Positions 10,212-21,436 of a stretch of DNA of 60,229 nt are shown here, piece by piece. The DNA is from Selaginella moellendorffii. Taxonomy: Eukaryota > Streptophyta > Lycopodiopsida > Selaginellales > Selaginellaceae. How positions within the stretch are numbered: the first letter of the stretch is position 1; each line of letters opens with the position of its first letter. The stretch is taken from assembly GCF_000143415.4 (NCBI RefSeq), contig NW_003314334.1, positions 262,765 to 322,993 on the forward strand, read 5' to 3'. The notes below the pieces were generated by a model that was not told where the DNA came from, searched no databases, and saw only the letters and a list, made by a program, of their open reading frames with translations. A program made the position numbers and the translations under genes.

Positions 10212-12712
10212 ATGCTCCAGCAGCGGGTGAATGCGCTCACGGGGGAGAGCGAATGGATTCTCGTTGGCGATGGAGGCGACGGCGGCGATGCGAGCGATCC
10301 CCTGGCAGAGAGCTCGTATCTTGACATGCTGAATGATCGCGCCAGGAACAGGGCATTCTCTTCAGCAATCGCGAAGGTCGGCCGCCATGGCCATGTCCTG
10401 GACATTGGGTGAGGCTAGAGAGATCCTTCTTTCGTTTCCTGAGCTCGTTCTTGACAGTGCTCATGGCTTGGCGGGCAATGGAAGAGCAGTGCCAGGTGAC
10501 TGCTTGCGAATCTTTTCTTCCAATGTACAAGCTGGCTCGCAAAGTTTGCCGAGACAATGGGACGATGGGAGCGATCAAGCTGCTCCATATGCGCTCGGAT
10601 GAGATCAAAGTCGGGGTGGACATCTCTAGCAAAGCCGATGCATTGGTACGCTAAGTCTGTACACATTCTTCTTCTTCGTTTCCTCTGGACTCTTTGTCTC
10701 TCCAGGTGTGTGAGATTTTAGACTCGGAGTTGCTTGGAGAAGGGATCATTCCAAGTCCAAGGCACGCTCATGAGCATTTACTCCGGCCTAATGCTGCCAC
10801 AGTGCCATATCGAGCTACTGTGTATGCCCAGGTATATAGCAAAGTCTTTTTTCTTAGCTCAGTGTTGAGTTTACTTCTTTCTCTTAGCTAGTCGAGAGCG
10901 ACTTTCTCTGGAGATTGCACGACCTTCAAGGGGTAGAAGACCAGCTGCAGGACGGATTGGCTTTCGCTCCCAATGATTTCTACTCTTACTTCAAGCACAG
11001 ACAGCATGCGTTTCACGTTGATGAAATCCCCGGTATGAAGCTGGTAATTTAGTAGAGTTCTCTTACAAGTTACCAAAACCCGTGGCGCTGCAGCTTTCCG
11101 AGCCGTTTGAGGCCTTCGTTCTTGACTTCTATAGAGCTCCAGATGTGCGTGGAGAATTTAATCAAGCCGTGCATGTCAACTTCTCTGGGACTGCTCACGC
11201 AATAGTTTCATGGTACGAAACTTGCTCGGATTCGCTACTTCTTGGTTCGCTTTCTTCTCTGCTTGAACTTGACAAGGTGGGTGCTGCAGCTTGACAAAGA
11301 TGGCCTGGTTTGCTACTCAACTGCTCCTCGTTGGATCAGAGGTTTGTTTTCCTGTTCGATTCTTTGAGTAACTCCGCAGATTTGTGTTCTCAGGGGCAAG
11401 CGAGTGGTGTGACCATTGGAAACAATGTGTGTGGTTTCTTCCTGGACAAGGTGTTTCGGTGGAGGAGCAGTCGGAGCTTCGCGTCGTAGTCAGCCATGAT
11501 GAAGCGTCAGTGCGGTATGACATCAATGGTGGTGTATGCTGTAATAGTTCAGCGTCTGGTTTCGAGCTGAGCCTACAAAGGTGTCGCATGCTTGGTGACG
11601 GTAGCAGGCGTTCTATCATACAGTCTGCCATTCAGAAAGCTGTAAGTGTGTTTTGAATCTGTGAGTACGATTGTTTCTTTTTCTTTCTGTCCAGCTTGGA
11701 GAACGAGAATTTGGAAACTGTCTCATTCGGGATGACGGCCTGATGAGCGCCGTGTGTGCTCTATCTACAGCGCATGGATCCTGCCATGTGGCTGGCTTGT
11801 TTCCAGGCTGTAGAAGAGATGGCTTGAAGTACTTGGAGAGCGTCGCGAGCAAGCTGTCTATTATACACAAAGACGTCAAGCATCTCACTGGGGACGATTT
11901 CAAGGGGCATAAAGTATACAGTCTTGCAACTCCATTGGATATTGACGGGTTTCTTTCTTTTCGCGACAGGTGGATGTTCTTCTAGGGGACCCTTATTACG
12001 CCACGTACGAGCATGCGTTGCCGTGGAAGCAGCTTCGGTTTTGGTTCGTTTTCGTTTCGTTTTCTAAAGAGTTGGAAGTTGTTTTAAAGCAGTGAGAATC
12101 CAGGTACGAGAGAACGACGCTAAGTCCGTTGCTATCAGAGAACCCTATTATAGTTCCCTGCTTTGGAATTCTCTATGGGATGGCTTGTCATCTTCCTGTA
12201 AGTTGATTATTTTCTCTGCAGTGACTTTGGTTTCATGTTGGCTAAATCAGGATTTGTGGCAAAGCCGCTGTCGCCTTGAAGAAGTCGATGGCTTTGATCA
12301 CAGGTCATTGACAAAACCGTTTTCGCTGCTCGAGTTCAACATGCGTGAGGAATTCAAGAGTCTAAGTGGATTTGCAAAGGTTATTCAATTCTGTCCTCTT
12401 TGGTACCACTTAATGTTTTCTGCTACTTTTGCACAGGTTAGCGTTGTAAAGACTGGGCTCTGCCATGGAGTTGTCCTGTGGATGGACTGGGTGATGGATC
12501 CCGAGAACAAGGATTTGGTACTTTCAACGGGACTTTTAAATCCAAGTGAGTAAGATTCTCTCCATCTCATCTCAAGGAGTTTCGTTTTACGTCTAGGCTG
12601 GAAGCAGGGCGTCAAGCTTTTCCGAAAGCCACTGCAAGCCACGGAGACTTTAGAGCTCAACGCGTCCTTCGATTCACAGACTGGAGAGATCAGCATCACT
12701 CGCGTGGTCTGA
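10212..12712 (+). pseudogene. PRMT7: PRMT7-like gene, copy 2: full 3' end, SAM motif I deleted
   Basis: Exon structure follows copy 1 (offset 7496, then 7476 after a deletion, then 7481) and continues to the natural end. Exon 12 is 12437-12545, followed by a 51-bp intron and exon 13 at 12597-12712, giving ...GLLNPSWKQGVKLF...GEISITRVV and TGA. Exon 11 is in frame here (NMREEFKSLSGFAK), unlike copies 1 and 3. At about 10461 exon 2 lacks 20 nt present in copy 1. This removes the glycine-rich SAM motif I (AGTGLLSL), shifts the frame and leads to an early stop. The deletion is flanked by a GCT microrepeat. Without it this would be the only complete PRMT7 of the window. Confidence 0.85.
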
Positions 12713-12759
12713 AGCCACAAACTCTTCTTTGCATTTAGGAAAACTTTTAAACCAACATC

Positions 12760-13592
12760 AGGTAAATTCCAAACATATAGTTCCTATCTCTTGTGCTTCA
12801 AGTTCTTTGTTTGTTCGTCCTTGAAGTGTTGTTGAGCCTGAAGTAACCAGCGTCATACCGGATGCTCTTGATGTACGGTAACTTCCGCCACCTCGCAGTT
12901 GCTGAATTATACACCACCAAAATCTTGTTCTCTTCCTGTTGCTTTTCATCAAGTCCTTCCTCGTTTGGCATTTTCTCTCCTCTTGCTCCGGAGCCATGCT
13001 CTTCTCTCCAGGCTGGTCTTCCTCCCACTCCTCTTCGTCTTCCTCGTCATCGTCATCGTCATAAGGCAGAGCTCCAGCACCACCACTCGATCCACAACAT
13101 TACACGCCCGGAATCCATATCCGCTCCCATCGCCCAAAAACTTCTTGGGCACATCCACGATCCAGCACTTTGTCGGCCCGAGAATGGCTGCGCTGCGATC
13201 AAAGTGCCAGAAGTCGAGAATCTTGCGCCGCACAGCACAAACTGGTGGTGGTCACTGTCGTCAACCAGAGGCCACTCGATCCCTTTCTGGGAGAAGAAGG
13301 AGCCGGCATCCACTTGCCCGACTCCCAGACGCCGCGCAGCGCGTCGTGATCCCGGCACGACTCGACGACGCTCACGTCCGACTCCTTCCATGCGCTGTTA
13401 GCTCCGCGAGTCGAAAGCTTGGACCTGGACGATGCTCTGGAGGAGATTTTGCTGCTGCATGGCGGACACCATGTGACCGTAGCGGAGATAATCACTCGAT
13501 TGCTGGCCTAAGTTCATGGAGTAGCGAACGATCTTGAAGTCCCCACTCGAAGAACACGCAGCGCCAGCAGTAGCCGTTTCACCACGTGCCAC
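12760..13592 (-). pseudogene. Possible F-box/kelch-type remnant
   Basis: Minus-strand fragments in changing frames read in a sensible order: FKIVRYSMNLGQ and VQAFDSRS, WKESDVSVVESC and GVWESGKWMPAPSS, FFSQKGIEWPLVDDSD, TKCWIVDVPKKFLGDGSGYG, then a Glu/Asp-rich stretch and ENKILVVYNSATARWRKLPY. The style (FDSRS...W, VVYNSATARWRKLP) resembles the kelch half of plant F-box proteins. At least four frame changes in about 800 bp make it a pseudogene, or a gene with introns I could not place. No N-terminal F-box is seen. It lies tail to tail with PRMT7 copy 2. Confidence 0.3.
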
Positions 13593-13725
13593 GTGTTGGT
13601 TACCCCAGCGAACCAGGCCCTTTTGAGCGGCGCGACATTGTCAACCGGAAAGGTGGCGGCCCAAGAGTTATGGCACGATGACTTTATCTTAGAAAAGGTA
13701 GATTTAGATATGGAATGTTCTAAAC

Positions 13726-15950
13726 TCAAACTTGTGTTTTTTTTAGGCTCTGCCTCTTTTTGGGCTGCCGCCCATCGCCGCTACATTTGCTGCCGCTGAG
13801 GTTGTGCTGCGCCTTCGTCATCTCGATTTCATCGCTGCTGCATTTGTTGCCGCTCTCGATAGCCGTCTTGGGGTCCTCGTGCTGCGCCCTCTCCATGGCC
13901 TTCTTGAGGTCCTCGTGCTGCGCCCTCGTCATCTCGATTGCGCGCAGGTCGTCGCCCGCTTCGTCGCCGGGTAACTCCAACTTGTGCGCTCTCCCCTTCT
14001 GCAGCAGCTCCTGGATCTCGAACACCTGCATGCAGCGGCGGACGGTGATCAGTGCCACGATTGGCAGCAGCGCTGCGATGGAAATCCACGCCAGGAGGAG
14101 GGATTTGGACTTGTAGGTGGATTCTCCCTGAATAACCGCGAGCACCTGGAGACCACGCTGCGTGATCTGGACTTGGTCGGCGTGGAGTCCCCAGGTCACG
14201 AACTTCGCCTGCCTCTGCATTTCTGTGCCCATCATGGCGATGACAGCCGAGTAGGAGACGATGGCCAGCAGCAAGTTGGCGATCAACAGCAGTGCGGTCT
14301 TGAGGTAGCGGGTTTTCCTTCTCAAGTTTTTTGAACGAAGGCGACTTAGCTGTGAATTTGTGAGTGGCTTTGTAGTAGCCACCACGGCGATGAAAGTGCT
14401 GGGAAGAGCGATGGCTGCCACCCAGAAATCCGTGGCGGCTCCTTGTTCCAGGTTGAGAGCCGAGCTGTGAGCTTGGATGTACAGGTTCTTGAGCTTCAAG
14501 GATACCGACCTCGGAATCTATGGTATCATTGAAAGATGGGATGAAATCGGTGCCTGCCAGGCACATATCTCTCGCTGCTGGCACCACACAGTCGGTAAGG
14601 CCTTGGACATTGTTTATTTCTGAAAAGTTTGTGTCGTTCCTCCAGGATGCCGGAGGTGGATATAATCGGTGGAACAGCGATAGCACGTCTGTTCGGTTCC
14701 CATTGCCTTGGACACACAGGTAGCCTTCGCCATCGGCGCTAGAGTTTGAGCATGCAACAAAGTTTCCCGTCGAGCCAGACGCTAAAACAGGTGTGTGTAC
14801 TTGTTGCTCGCATTTGCTGATATTGTCTTCCTCTCCTAGAAAATTTAGTGGCTGCTCCATTCCCAAAACCCGGCAGTATTGCTTGCTACTTGTGCTGTTG
14901 AATTTGTCGTCCATTTGATAGCGCGTCAGAAGCTTTCTTCACGACAGCTTTTATGCCCAGTATTGTCTCGGCCTGCACCCTCTGGGCCTGCACCCTCCAG
15001 GCCTGCCCCGCGGTTGAAAAATCTCTGGACGCCATCTGTTTATCTCCGACACTTCCCGTCGCATCTATCATCTGTTTCGTTCCGGAACTTCCCACCAGCG
15101 TTTTATGTCTGGAACTTCCCGTCTCATCTATCACCGATTTAACTCCGGAACTTCCCGTCGCATCTTCATCTTCATCTCCGTACATTAAATTACGTCTAGC
15201 GCTGGTTTTACTGTCAGTCCTCGTCTTGTTTGAGCAGGAGATAAGTGTGCCATCTTGAAAGCTTTTGATTTTCACATCCGAGCTGTTGAGCAACTTGACT
15301 TGGCGGCTGTTGCTGGAGAGCTCGAGAATTCTTGCTGTTAAAGAGTTGCTAACTGTCTGGCTAAACTTATCTTCTCCATTCTCTTTAGAGGTTCCTATGG
15401 ACTCGGAGACCTCCCAGACTGTTCTAAACGCTGGCTTCTCCCCGATCGTAGTGAGTATGACTGGAGCCACACTGTCGCAAGCCTTACTGTCATCTTTGTT
15501 GCTGTCGCCAACACACAAGTAAGCCAGGATCCATACTGTGACACGCATCGTTCCCAGGCTCTTGATGTGGTCGACGGACTGGTACTCTGCAATGGCTGCT
15601 CCCCTCGTGCCTAACAGACCCTTCTTCTGCCTGATCTCCGATTTAGCCCGATCCGTCAGATTTTGGTCTTCGTGCCCAAAATCGCAGCGTGACTGGTTGT
15701 GTACAGCGCCAACCATGTACCGGAGAAAGGCCTCGGGACGCCTGTCCTGGAGGGGGAGGAACTGCCACCATACCTGTTTGTGGAGGGAGTCGCCGCTCAT
15801 TCTCAGGATCGCCGTGGAGCTGTCCACCTCCGACAGATCGCCTTGCTGCACAGAAATCAGTGCGTGTCCATGGCACGAGAAGAGAACAAGAATGCAGGCC
15901 GAGAACACAAGCAACTTCATCTGCGGTGTAAGGCTACGCAGAGAACCCAT
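13726..15950 (-). CDS. Predicted 699-residue membrane protein, unknown family
   Basis: I model three exons: 15950-14994, 14932-14506 and 14441-13726. The 61- and 64-bp introns have GT-AG ends; the total of 2100 nt is in frame and stops at 13726. Residues 1-30 are a signal peptide (MKLLVFSACILVLFSCHGHA at its core). A long ectodomain follows with N-glycosylation sequons, several Cys, and about four imperfect 12-residue repeats of DATGSSGVKSVI type near 261-306. Three hydrophobic segments come next, near 467-484, 510-532 and 575-595. The tail is charged, with AQHEDLKKAMER/AQHEDPKTAIES repeats that could form a coiled coil, and a Lys-rich end. The layout suggests a plasma-membrane or secretory-pathway protein with extracellular N-terminus. 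I do not recognise the family. It is single copy here, and its promoter lies next to tandem repeats. Confidence 0.65.
15030..15180. repeat. 36-bp coding minisatellite
   Basis: CCGGAACTTCCCGTCGCATC-type units recur about every 36 bp (CATCTATCA...GTTCCGGAACTTCCC), giving about four copies. They encode the TGSSG-type repeats of the membrane protein. Units differ by substitutions and one partial unit. Confidence 0.6.
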
Positions 15951-15964
15951 GGCTCGGTGTCTCA

Positions 15965-16395
15965 ATTATAAAAGCAAAGTTACAAAGAACTTTGAATATT
16001 TTAAGTGGTTTGTGGGGGATATGGAATGAGAAGATGCTTTCACACTGAGATTGAGACTGCAAATGCTTTCACACTGTTCCCAGGGATGGACGTGGTTAAG
16101 TTCCTGGCATTATAGAAATCTCATGAAAACAAAGTTAAAACAACTTTGAATGTTTTCATTCATCATAAATTGTTTATATGGTTTACTAGTGCCCGCCACG
16201 AAGCATGAGATGAGACTACAGATGCTTTCACGGATGGACGTGGTTAAGTTCCTGGCATATGAAAATCTTATAAAAGAAAAGTTACAAACAACTTTGAATA
16301 TTTTCAGTGGGCATACGGAAAGACAAGATGCTTTCACCCTGTTCCCAGGCTGCTTGAAGGGATGGACGTGGTTAAGTTCCTGACGCATTGTTCTT
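15965..16395. repeat. Tandem repeat of about 140-bp units upstream of membrane protein gene
   Basis: Blocks such as GATGGACGTGGTTAAGTTCC (at about 16085, 16233 and 16359) and GTTACAAACAACTTTGAATA (at about 15975, 16130 and 16282), plus AGATGCTTTCAC, recur in the same order, giving about three degenerate units. The array abuts the start codon at 15950, so it covers the presumed promoter and 5' leader. Confidence 0.65.
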
Positions 16396-16840
16396 GTTCT
16401 AGAAAAAATGTATTCGACTCTTTTGTACTATGGCTGATTGATTGGACCATAATTCAATACAAGACAGCCTATTGTCATTCACACTTTAATGTTTTGACAA
16501 ACACATGGACTTGGGTGATTTGTAAATTTTTGCAGTGGGTGAAGTTGGGTGAACTTGATCCACTAGAAGTTGGGTGAAGTGAATTTGGGTGGTGAAGTTC
16601 ACCATTGCACTTACAAGCATCAAGTCTCAAGGTTCTCTTTCACGCTGGTGTTGTTCTTCCACAGGAAGTATAGGTTCTTCGACACTAGCAAATTCTAGCC
16701 CACATCTTCTCCAACACAATCCTCTACTCCAATTATGTCAGGAGGAGCCAGAGGAAGTGGACTTCCACAATGATGAAGTATTTTATGCTTAACAGGTTTA
16801 GTGATCCAGATGCACACTTGCAAACTTTCTTTATTTCTAA
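16396..16840. other. Spacer with possible retroelement prologue
   Basis: No confident gene. A short plus-strand open frame near 16590-16792 ends EEPEEVDFHNDEVFYA and could be part of the gag remnant that follows. Confidence 0.3.
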
Positions 16841-17145
16841 GATAAATAATGAGAATTCAGATGTGGAGCGGTTGTGGTTACAACAGAGGATGGAGCAGCC
16901 GAGTGGCTAGGCATAGTAGAACAAAACACCATTCACAGATTGACCAACCCTAAGAGTGGCTTTTCTCAATCGCCAGCTCCTCTAGTCATATTAAGTATTA
17001 TTGTCAAGGATTGCCATTAGAGATAGAATCTCACATGAAAATTCAGAATCCAGCGCCTTTGGAGGAAGCAATCCAACACACCTCAAATTGGGAACAAGCA
17101 AAGCTTTTGATTGCAAGGTATGCATACAATGCCTCTCTATAGTGG
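16841..17145 (+). mobile_element. LTR-retrotransposon gag remnant
   Basis: A plus-strand reading with breaks contains CQGLPLEIESHMKIQNPAPL followed by EEAIQHTSNWEQAKLLIARY, in the style of a gag capsid end (short helices, W and Q-rich). From 17071 (AGCAATCCAACACAC) it is identical to sequence joined to the truncated PRMT7 copies at 5042 and 40911. This remnant is therefore the right-hand breakpoint of the deletion that removed the PRMT7 3' end in those units. Confidence 0.45.
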
Positions 17146-17281
17146 AGTCTCTGAAGTTTCTAGATCTATAGTAGATTTGAGAGCCTAGGATTGTTTACTT
17201 CAGTCTTGAGAACAATGGATTATAGCAAGCAGCCTTATTCATTCATAATAGTAATGCCCATAACTAGTTTCAGCAACTAGA

Positions 17282-18120
17282 CTAGACAGGCAGAGCGATA
17301 CCCCCTGCAGCGCAGAGATCAGCTCCGGTGTTGCGATCGTAGAGACTGCAGCCCTCTTTCATGTCCTCGCAGCTGCGGCGTGCATTCCTGCAAGACTGCA
17401 GGGTGGTGCCCTGAAAAGTTACAGACTTGGCACAAATGGACACTCTGGGCAGGCAAACGAGGGCGCAAACCCCCATGGGGTCTTCAGTAGGCAGGCAGGT
17501 GCTGTTTGCGGATGGATTCTCCAAGTAGATGCAACCGGATTTCCCGAAGCAGCAACCACAGTTATCTTTGGAGACCTCGGCATTGCAGACCTCCACAATC
17601 GAATCAAGCTTACACTTCCTTCCTGCCATGAGCTCTATCGGAGAGGGCTGAGCTTCCTGAACATAATGAACAAGGCGGTTACCTTGATCTGTGCCCTGCT
17701 GCTCCAGCCGCGGGATGGGGTCACCGTTAACGATGTTGTAGTAACCGCATCCAGGTTGTCGGGGTGGGAGTTTTCCCTTGAGCACCTTGATGCCTGATGT
17801 TGGGAATCCTGATGAAGGCAATGGGCATACGGCCAACTTCGGACCTTGGCACTCCCGGGTACAAGCCCTTGAATCACCGCCAATGCAAGTGACTTGTCCT
17901 GAACCAGGTTGCAGATAGACACAACCTTTCTTCAGACTACAGCAGTTGCTGCAATCGGTATAGGTGAGGTCACCATTGCAAACCTCGACGACACCACCTT
18001 GAGCAGCTGCAAGAACAGGAGTCCGAGTTAGAATCGAACATACAAGTGGAGATCTCTCTCACAGGATAACGAGGCCAACAGAAGAAGAACGAGCACGGGG
18101 AGATTGCCGCTTCCAGCCAT
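17282..18120 (-). CDS. Cys-rich secreted protein, copy B
   Basis: Exons at 18120-18063 and 18006-17282 with the same 56-bp intron as copy A. The 260-residue product looks identical to A: signal peptide 1-20, Cys domains 29-80 and 160-211, Cys-containing tail. It is the downstream member of a tandem pair with copy C (period 1064 bp) and retains the normal C-terminus (NTGADLCAAGGIALPV). The upstream region carries the double palindrome. No differences from A suggesting decay were seen. Confidence 0.8.
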
Positions 18121-18261
18121 ACTTCTCTATTGCAGATCTGATGGGCTTTTGAAGTCCAGCATTGGTGCTTTAGAAATGTTCAAAACGTGTGTCCTTGACA
18201 CAATGGATATCTTAATGCAGTAAGATAAGCCCTCTCACCACGGATGTGACGGGCGAGCTGA

Positions 18262-18311
18262 ATGTCCTTTGGCAATGCCAAAGGACATCTAATGCCAAAT
18301 TGGCATTAGAT
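18262..18311. repeat. Double palindrome between copies B and C
   Basis: The same pair of inverted repeats as at 6238-6287, here overlapping the extended 3' coding end of copy C. Confidence 0.85.
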
Positions 18312-19184
18312 AGTGGCTTGCTTTGCGAAGATTCACCGGTAAAATGCGGGAACAATGCCCAGTCTCAGCACAAAAACAAATATCAGCTCCAGTGTTGCAA
18401 ACGTAGAGATTGCAGCCCTCTTTCATGTCCTCGCAGCTGCGGCGTGCATTCCTGCAAGACTGCAGGGTGGTGCCCTGAAAAGTTACAGACTTGGCACAAA
18501 TGGACACTCTGGGCAGGCAAACGAGGGCGCAAACCCCCATGGGGTCTTCAGTAGGCAGGCAGGTGCTGTTTGCGGATGGATTCTCCAAGTAGATGCAACC
18601 GGATTTCCCGAAGCAGCAACCACAGTTATCTTTGGAGACCTCGGCATTGCAGACCTCCACAATCGAATCAAGCTTACACTTCCTTCCTGCCATGAGCTCT
18701 ATCGGAGAGGGCTGAGCTTCCTGAACATAATGAACAAGGCGGTTACCTTGATCTGTGCCCTGCTGCTCCAGCCGCGGGATGGGGTCACCGTTAACGATGT
18801 TGTAGTAACCGCATCCAGGTTGTCGGGGTGGGAGTTTTCCCTTGAGCACCTTGATGCCTGATGTTGGGAATCCTGATGAAGGCAATGGGCATACGGCCAA
18901 CTTCGGACCTTGGCACTCCCGGGTACAAGCCCTTGAATCACCGCCAATGCAAGTGACTTGTCCTGAACCAGGTTGCAGATAGACACAACCTTTCTTCAGA
19001 CTACAGCAGTTGCTGCAATCGGTATAGGTGAGGTCACCATTGCAAACCTCGACGACACCACCTTGAGCAGCTGCAAGAACAGGAGTCCGAGTTAGAATCG
19101 AACATACAAGTGGAGATCTCTCTCACAGGATAACGAGGCCAACAGAAGAAGAACGAGCACGGGGAGATTGCCGCTTCCAGCCAT
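18289..19184 (-). CDS. Cys-rich secreted protein, copy C, chimeric C-terminus
   Basis: Exons at 19184-19127 and 19070-18289 give 279 residues. The first 239 residues match copies A and B (both nine-Cys domains intact). After CEDMKEGC the sequence switches to the diverged relic (NLYVCNTGADICFCAETGHC) and reads on through the palindrome region to a stop at 18289, ending ASHYLMPIWH. The usual ending NTGADLCAAGGIALPV is lost and new cysteines are gained. The join fits unequal crossing-over in the GCAGCCCT stretch shared by the gene end and the relic. Whether the longer protein is made is unknown. Confidence 0.7.
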
Positions 19185-19325
19185 ACTTCTCTATTGCAGA
19201 TCTGATGGGCTTTTGAAGTCCAGCATTGGTGCTTTAGAAATGTTCAAAACGTGTGTCCTTGACACAATGGATATCTTAATGCAGTAAGATAAGCCCTCTC
19301 ACCACGGATGTGACGGGCGAGCTGA

Positions 19326-19375
19326 ATGTCCTTTGGCAATGCCAAAGGACATCTAATGCCAAATTGGCATTAGAT
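19326..19375. repeat. Double palindrome upstream of copy C
   Basis: The same pair of inverted repeats as at 6238-6287, about 140 bp upstream of the copy C start codon. Confidence 0.85.
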
Positions 19376-19787
19376 AGTGGCTTGCTTTGCGAAGATTCAC
19401 CGGTAAAATGCGGGAACAATGCCCAGTCTCAGCACAAAAACAAATATCAGCTCCAGTGTTGCAAACGTAGAGATTGCAGCCCTTGATAGAATGAGCGGAC
19501 CGAAGCTGGAGAGCCTAGGCCTGAAAAACGATCAGGCACGGTTGCAAGGGTGCAGGGTAACAAGTTGCATACGGTGGCAATTTATTTTGGAAAAATGCTC
19601 GTCTCGACCATTTTGATTTTTTATATTCATTTTCTGTTGTCACATATATTGTCTGTATTGAAAACATATATGCCACTAGCAACCCTTGTACCAGGGGTGC
19701 TACCCCGATCGATTTTTTGCTCTTAGGTAGGGAAAGCTGGATTACTCCTGTGTTGAGAGCTCATAAAATAGAGTAAATGGCAGCATC

Positions 19788-19889
19788 TGTTAGAACTAAG
19801 CTGAACATGCACACAACCAAGGCAGGTAGCTCACTGGTAGAGCACCTGGCACCGGTGTAGGAGGTCCTGCCTGTCCAGCCATTTTCCAA
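19788..19889. mobile_element. 102-bp A-box element, second copy
   Basis: Same insertion as at 6700-6801, carried along by the segmental duplication rather than inserted again. It has the same flanks, CAGCATC and CGGCATC. Confidence 0.6.
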
Positions 19890-20616
19890 CGGCATCCATC
19901 CCTCCAGCTGGCTGAAAGTTTGGATCCCAGGACCATTTTGCACTAACAATGCAAACTTTAATTGAACCAGGCCATGGGGAAGAGTCAACCATTGAACCCA
20001 ATCATGATCAATAACAAGGACTCGACGCAAAGAGTTTCTTCAATTCTCATATTGGTGTTGGTATAGTGGTTCACATTGAGTTGGTAGCTTCCCAGACAAC
20101 TTGTTTGGTTGCTGCTAAAGTTCCTTGATGGAACACTGCCTTCAAACCTGTTGTTGGTCGCATTGGAGCTGAAATTTTTGGAAGGCTCACCCGAGAAGAT
20201 GGCCTCCCAGTTTGTTGGAGTTTAACAGAAGTATGCTCGGAAAGCTGAGAGGAATGCTGCCTTGTAGGTGACTAATATCTGTCGAATCTCAGGAGAGCTG
20301 AACAAGCTAGAAGCAGTTAGAGAGTTCCTAATCCCTGCAAGCTGGAATAGTTGGTTTATGAATATCTATCAAATCCATCAAATCCAATGCACCTTCACTG
20401 AAAATGTCAACACAGTGAGCCATTTCCTCCAAACACAGTAGGTGTAATGGGACCAATGTCGTACTTGGCACTGTCCATAAACCATGGCTACAACAAAATA
20501 GCAATCGTTGGCATTGCTTTGGCTTGTACATGTGATCTGAAATATGTCCTGCCAGCCCACGAGAGAACGAGCTTTTTAAATGCTTGAAAACGTTTACTGT
20601 TTGGAACGTACATAGG

Positions 20617-21436
20617 ATGAAGTTATCGCCTCTGACGGTGAATCCAAAGCCCTCTCTCCAGATTGTCGCGAGTTTTACAAGTTCCCAGCAAGACACAACC
20701 TCACTGGCTGGACGAATCCAGAGCATGGCCCGTGGTGATTCGGCCTCTTTTGTTTTGCGTGGTTTACTCCCAAAGCCGGAGATCAACTTTCATGCTGGGA
20801 TGCTGGCCGGTGTAACCTTGGGGACGGTGTCTGGTGACGAGTTATTGCAGGGGCCGAGCCTGACCGAATCAACTGGTAAGCTAGAAGTTTTTTTCGTATT
20901 TACGTATTCGCTGACTGATACTTTATTCCAGCGGCTTCGACATGGTCCGTAGCCAACGCCACGGCATTTGGACAGTGGATACAGAGCAGAGGCTCCATCT
21001 CTCCCGTTGCATCCGGCTACGTCATCTCCGGCCCGACCACAGCTCTACGAGCCGAGGTTGTTCATGTTTCCATGGAGGAGGAATGGCCGAGGACGCTCCA
21101 GAACGGTCTCGTAGCACACTTCGGCTCCTCCAAGGCTCGAGACAGGAGATGCAAGGGATGCGTCTGGGTGGGAATGGCTTGTGTGACAACGCCGGTAGTA
21201 GCAGCAGTGTGGGCACAGGGAAGCCAGGGAGCAGCAGCGGCATCAAGCTGCAAATCCGCTACGTTCTAGAGCAACTTGGAGCGGAATTTTATGGCCTCTC
21301 GTGGCTGACCATCAGTCCCATGTATCTCCACCGGCATCCAGTGCTGCCTTACCACTGCGGCGTAGTGCTGCGGCTGGAGAAGCTACTGTATTACCCGAAG
21401 GCACCACCGCCGCCGCCGCCGCCGCCGCCGTTATGA
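20617..21436 (+). CDS. Unknown multi-copy gene, copy B
   Basis: Nearly identical to copy A (offset 13088): exon 1 20617-20875, intron 20876-20931, exon 2 from 20932. The same uncertainty about two frames in exon 2 applies (first-frame stop at 21269, second at 21436). Differences are few: LLYYPKAP instead of LLDYPEAP before the proline run, and a slightly different CCG/ACC repeat length. The gene ends about 210 bp before the junction with the gypsy complex at 21649. Confidence 0.5.

Noticed and set aside
10461-10461. Alternative splice acceptor rescuing PRMT7 copy 2
   Set aside because: The 20-nt loss removes the glycine motif itself, so no acceptor choice restores the SAM-binding site.
12899-13537. 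212-codon plus-strand reading frame
   Set aside because: Low-complexity and antisense to the F-box/kelch-like fragments; no recognisable features of its own.
15965-16395. CRISPR-like array
   Set aside because: Units are long and degenerate with no unique spacers, in a plant nuclear context.
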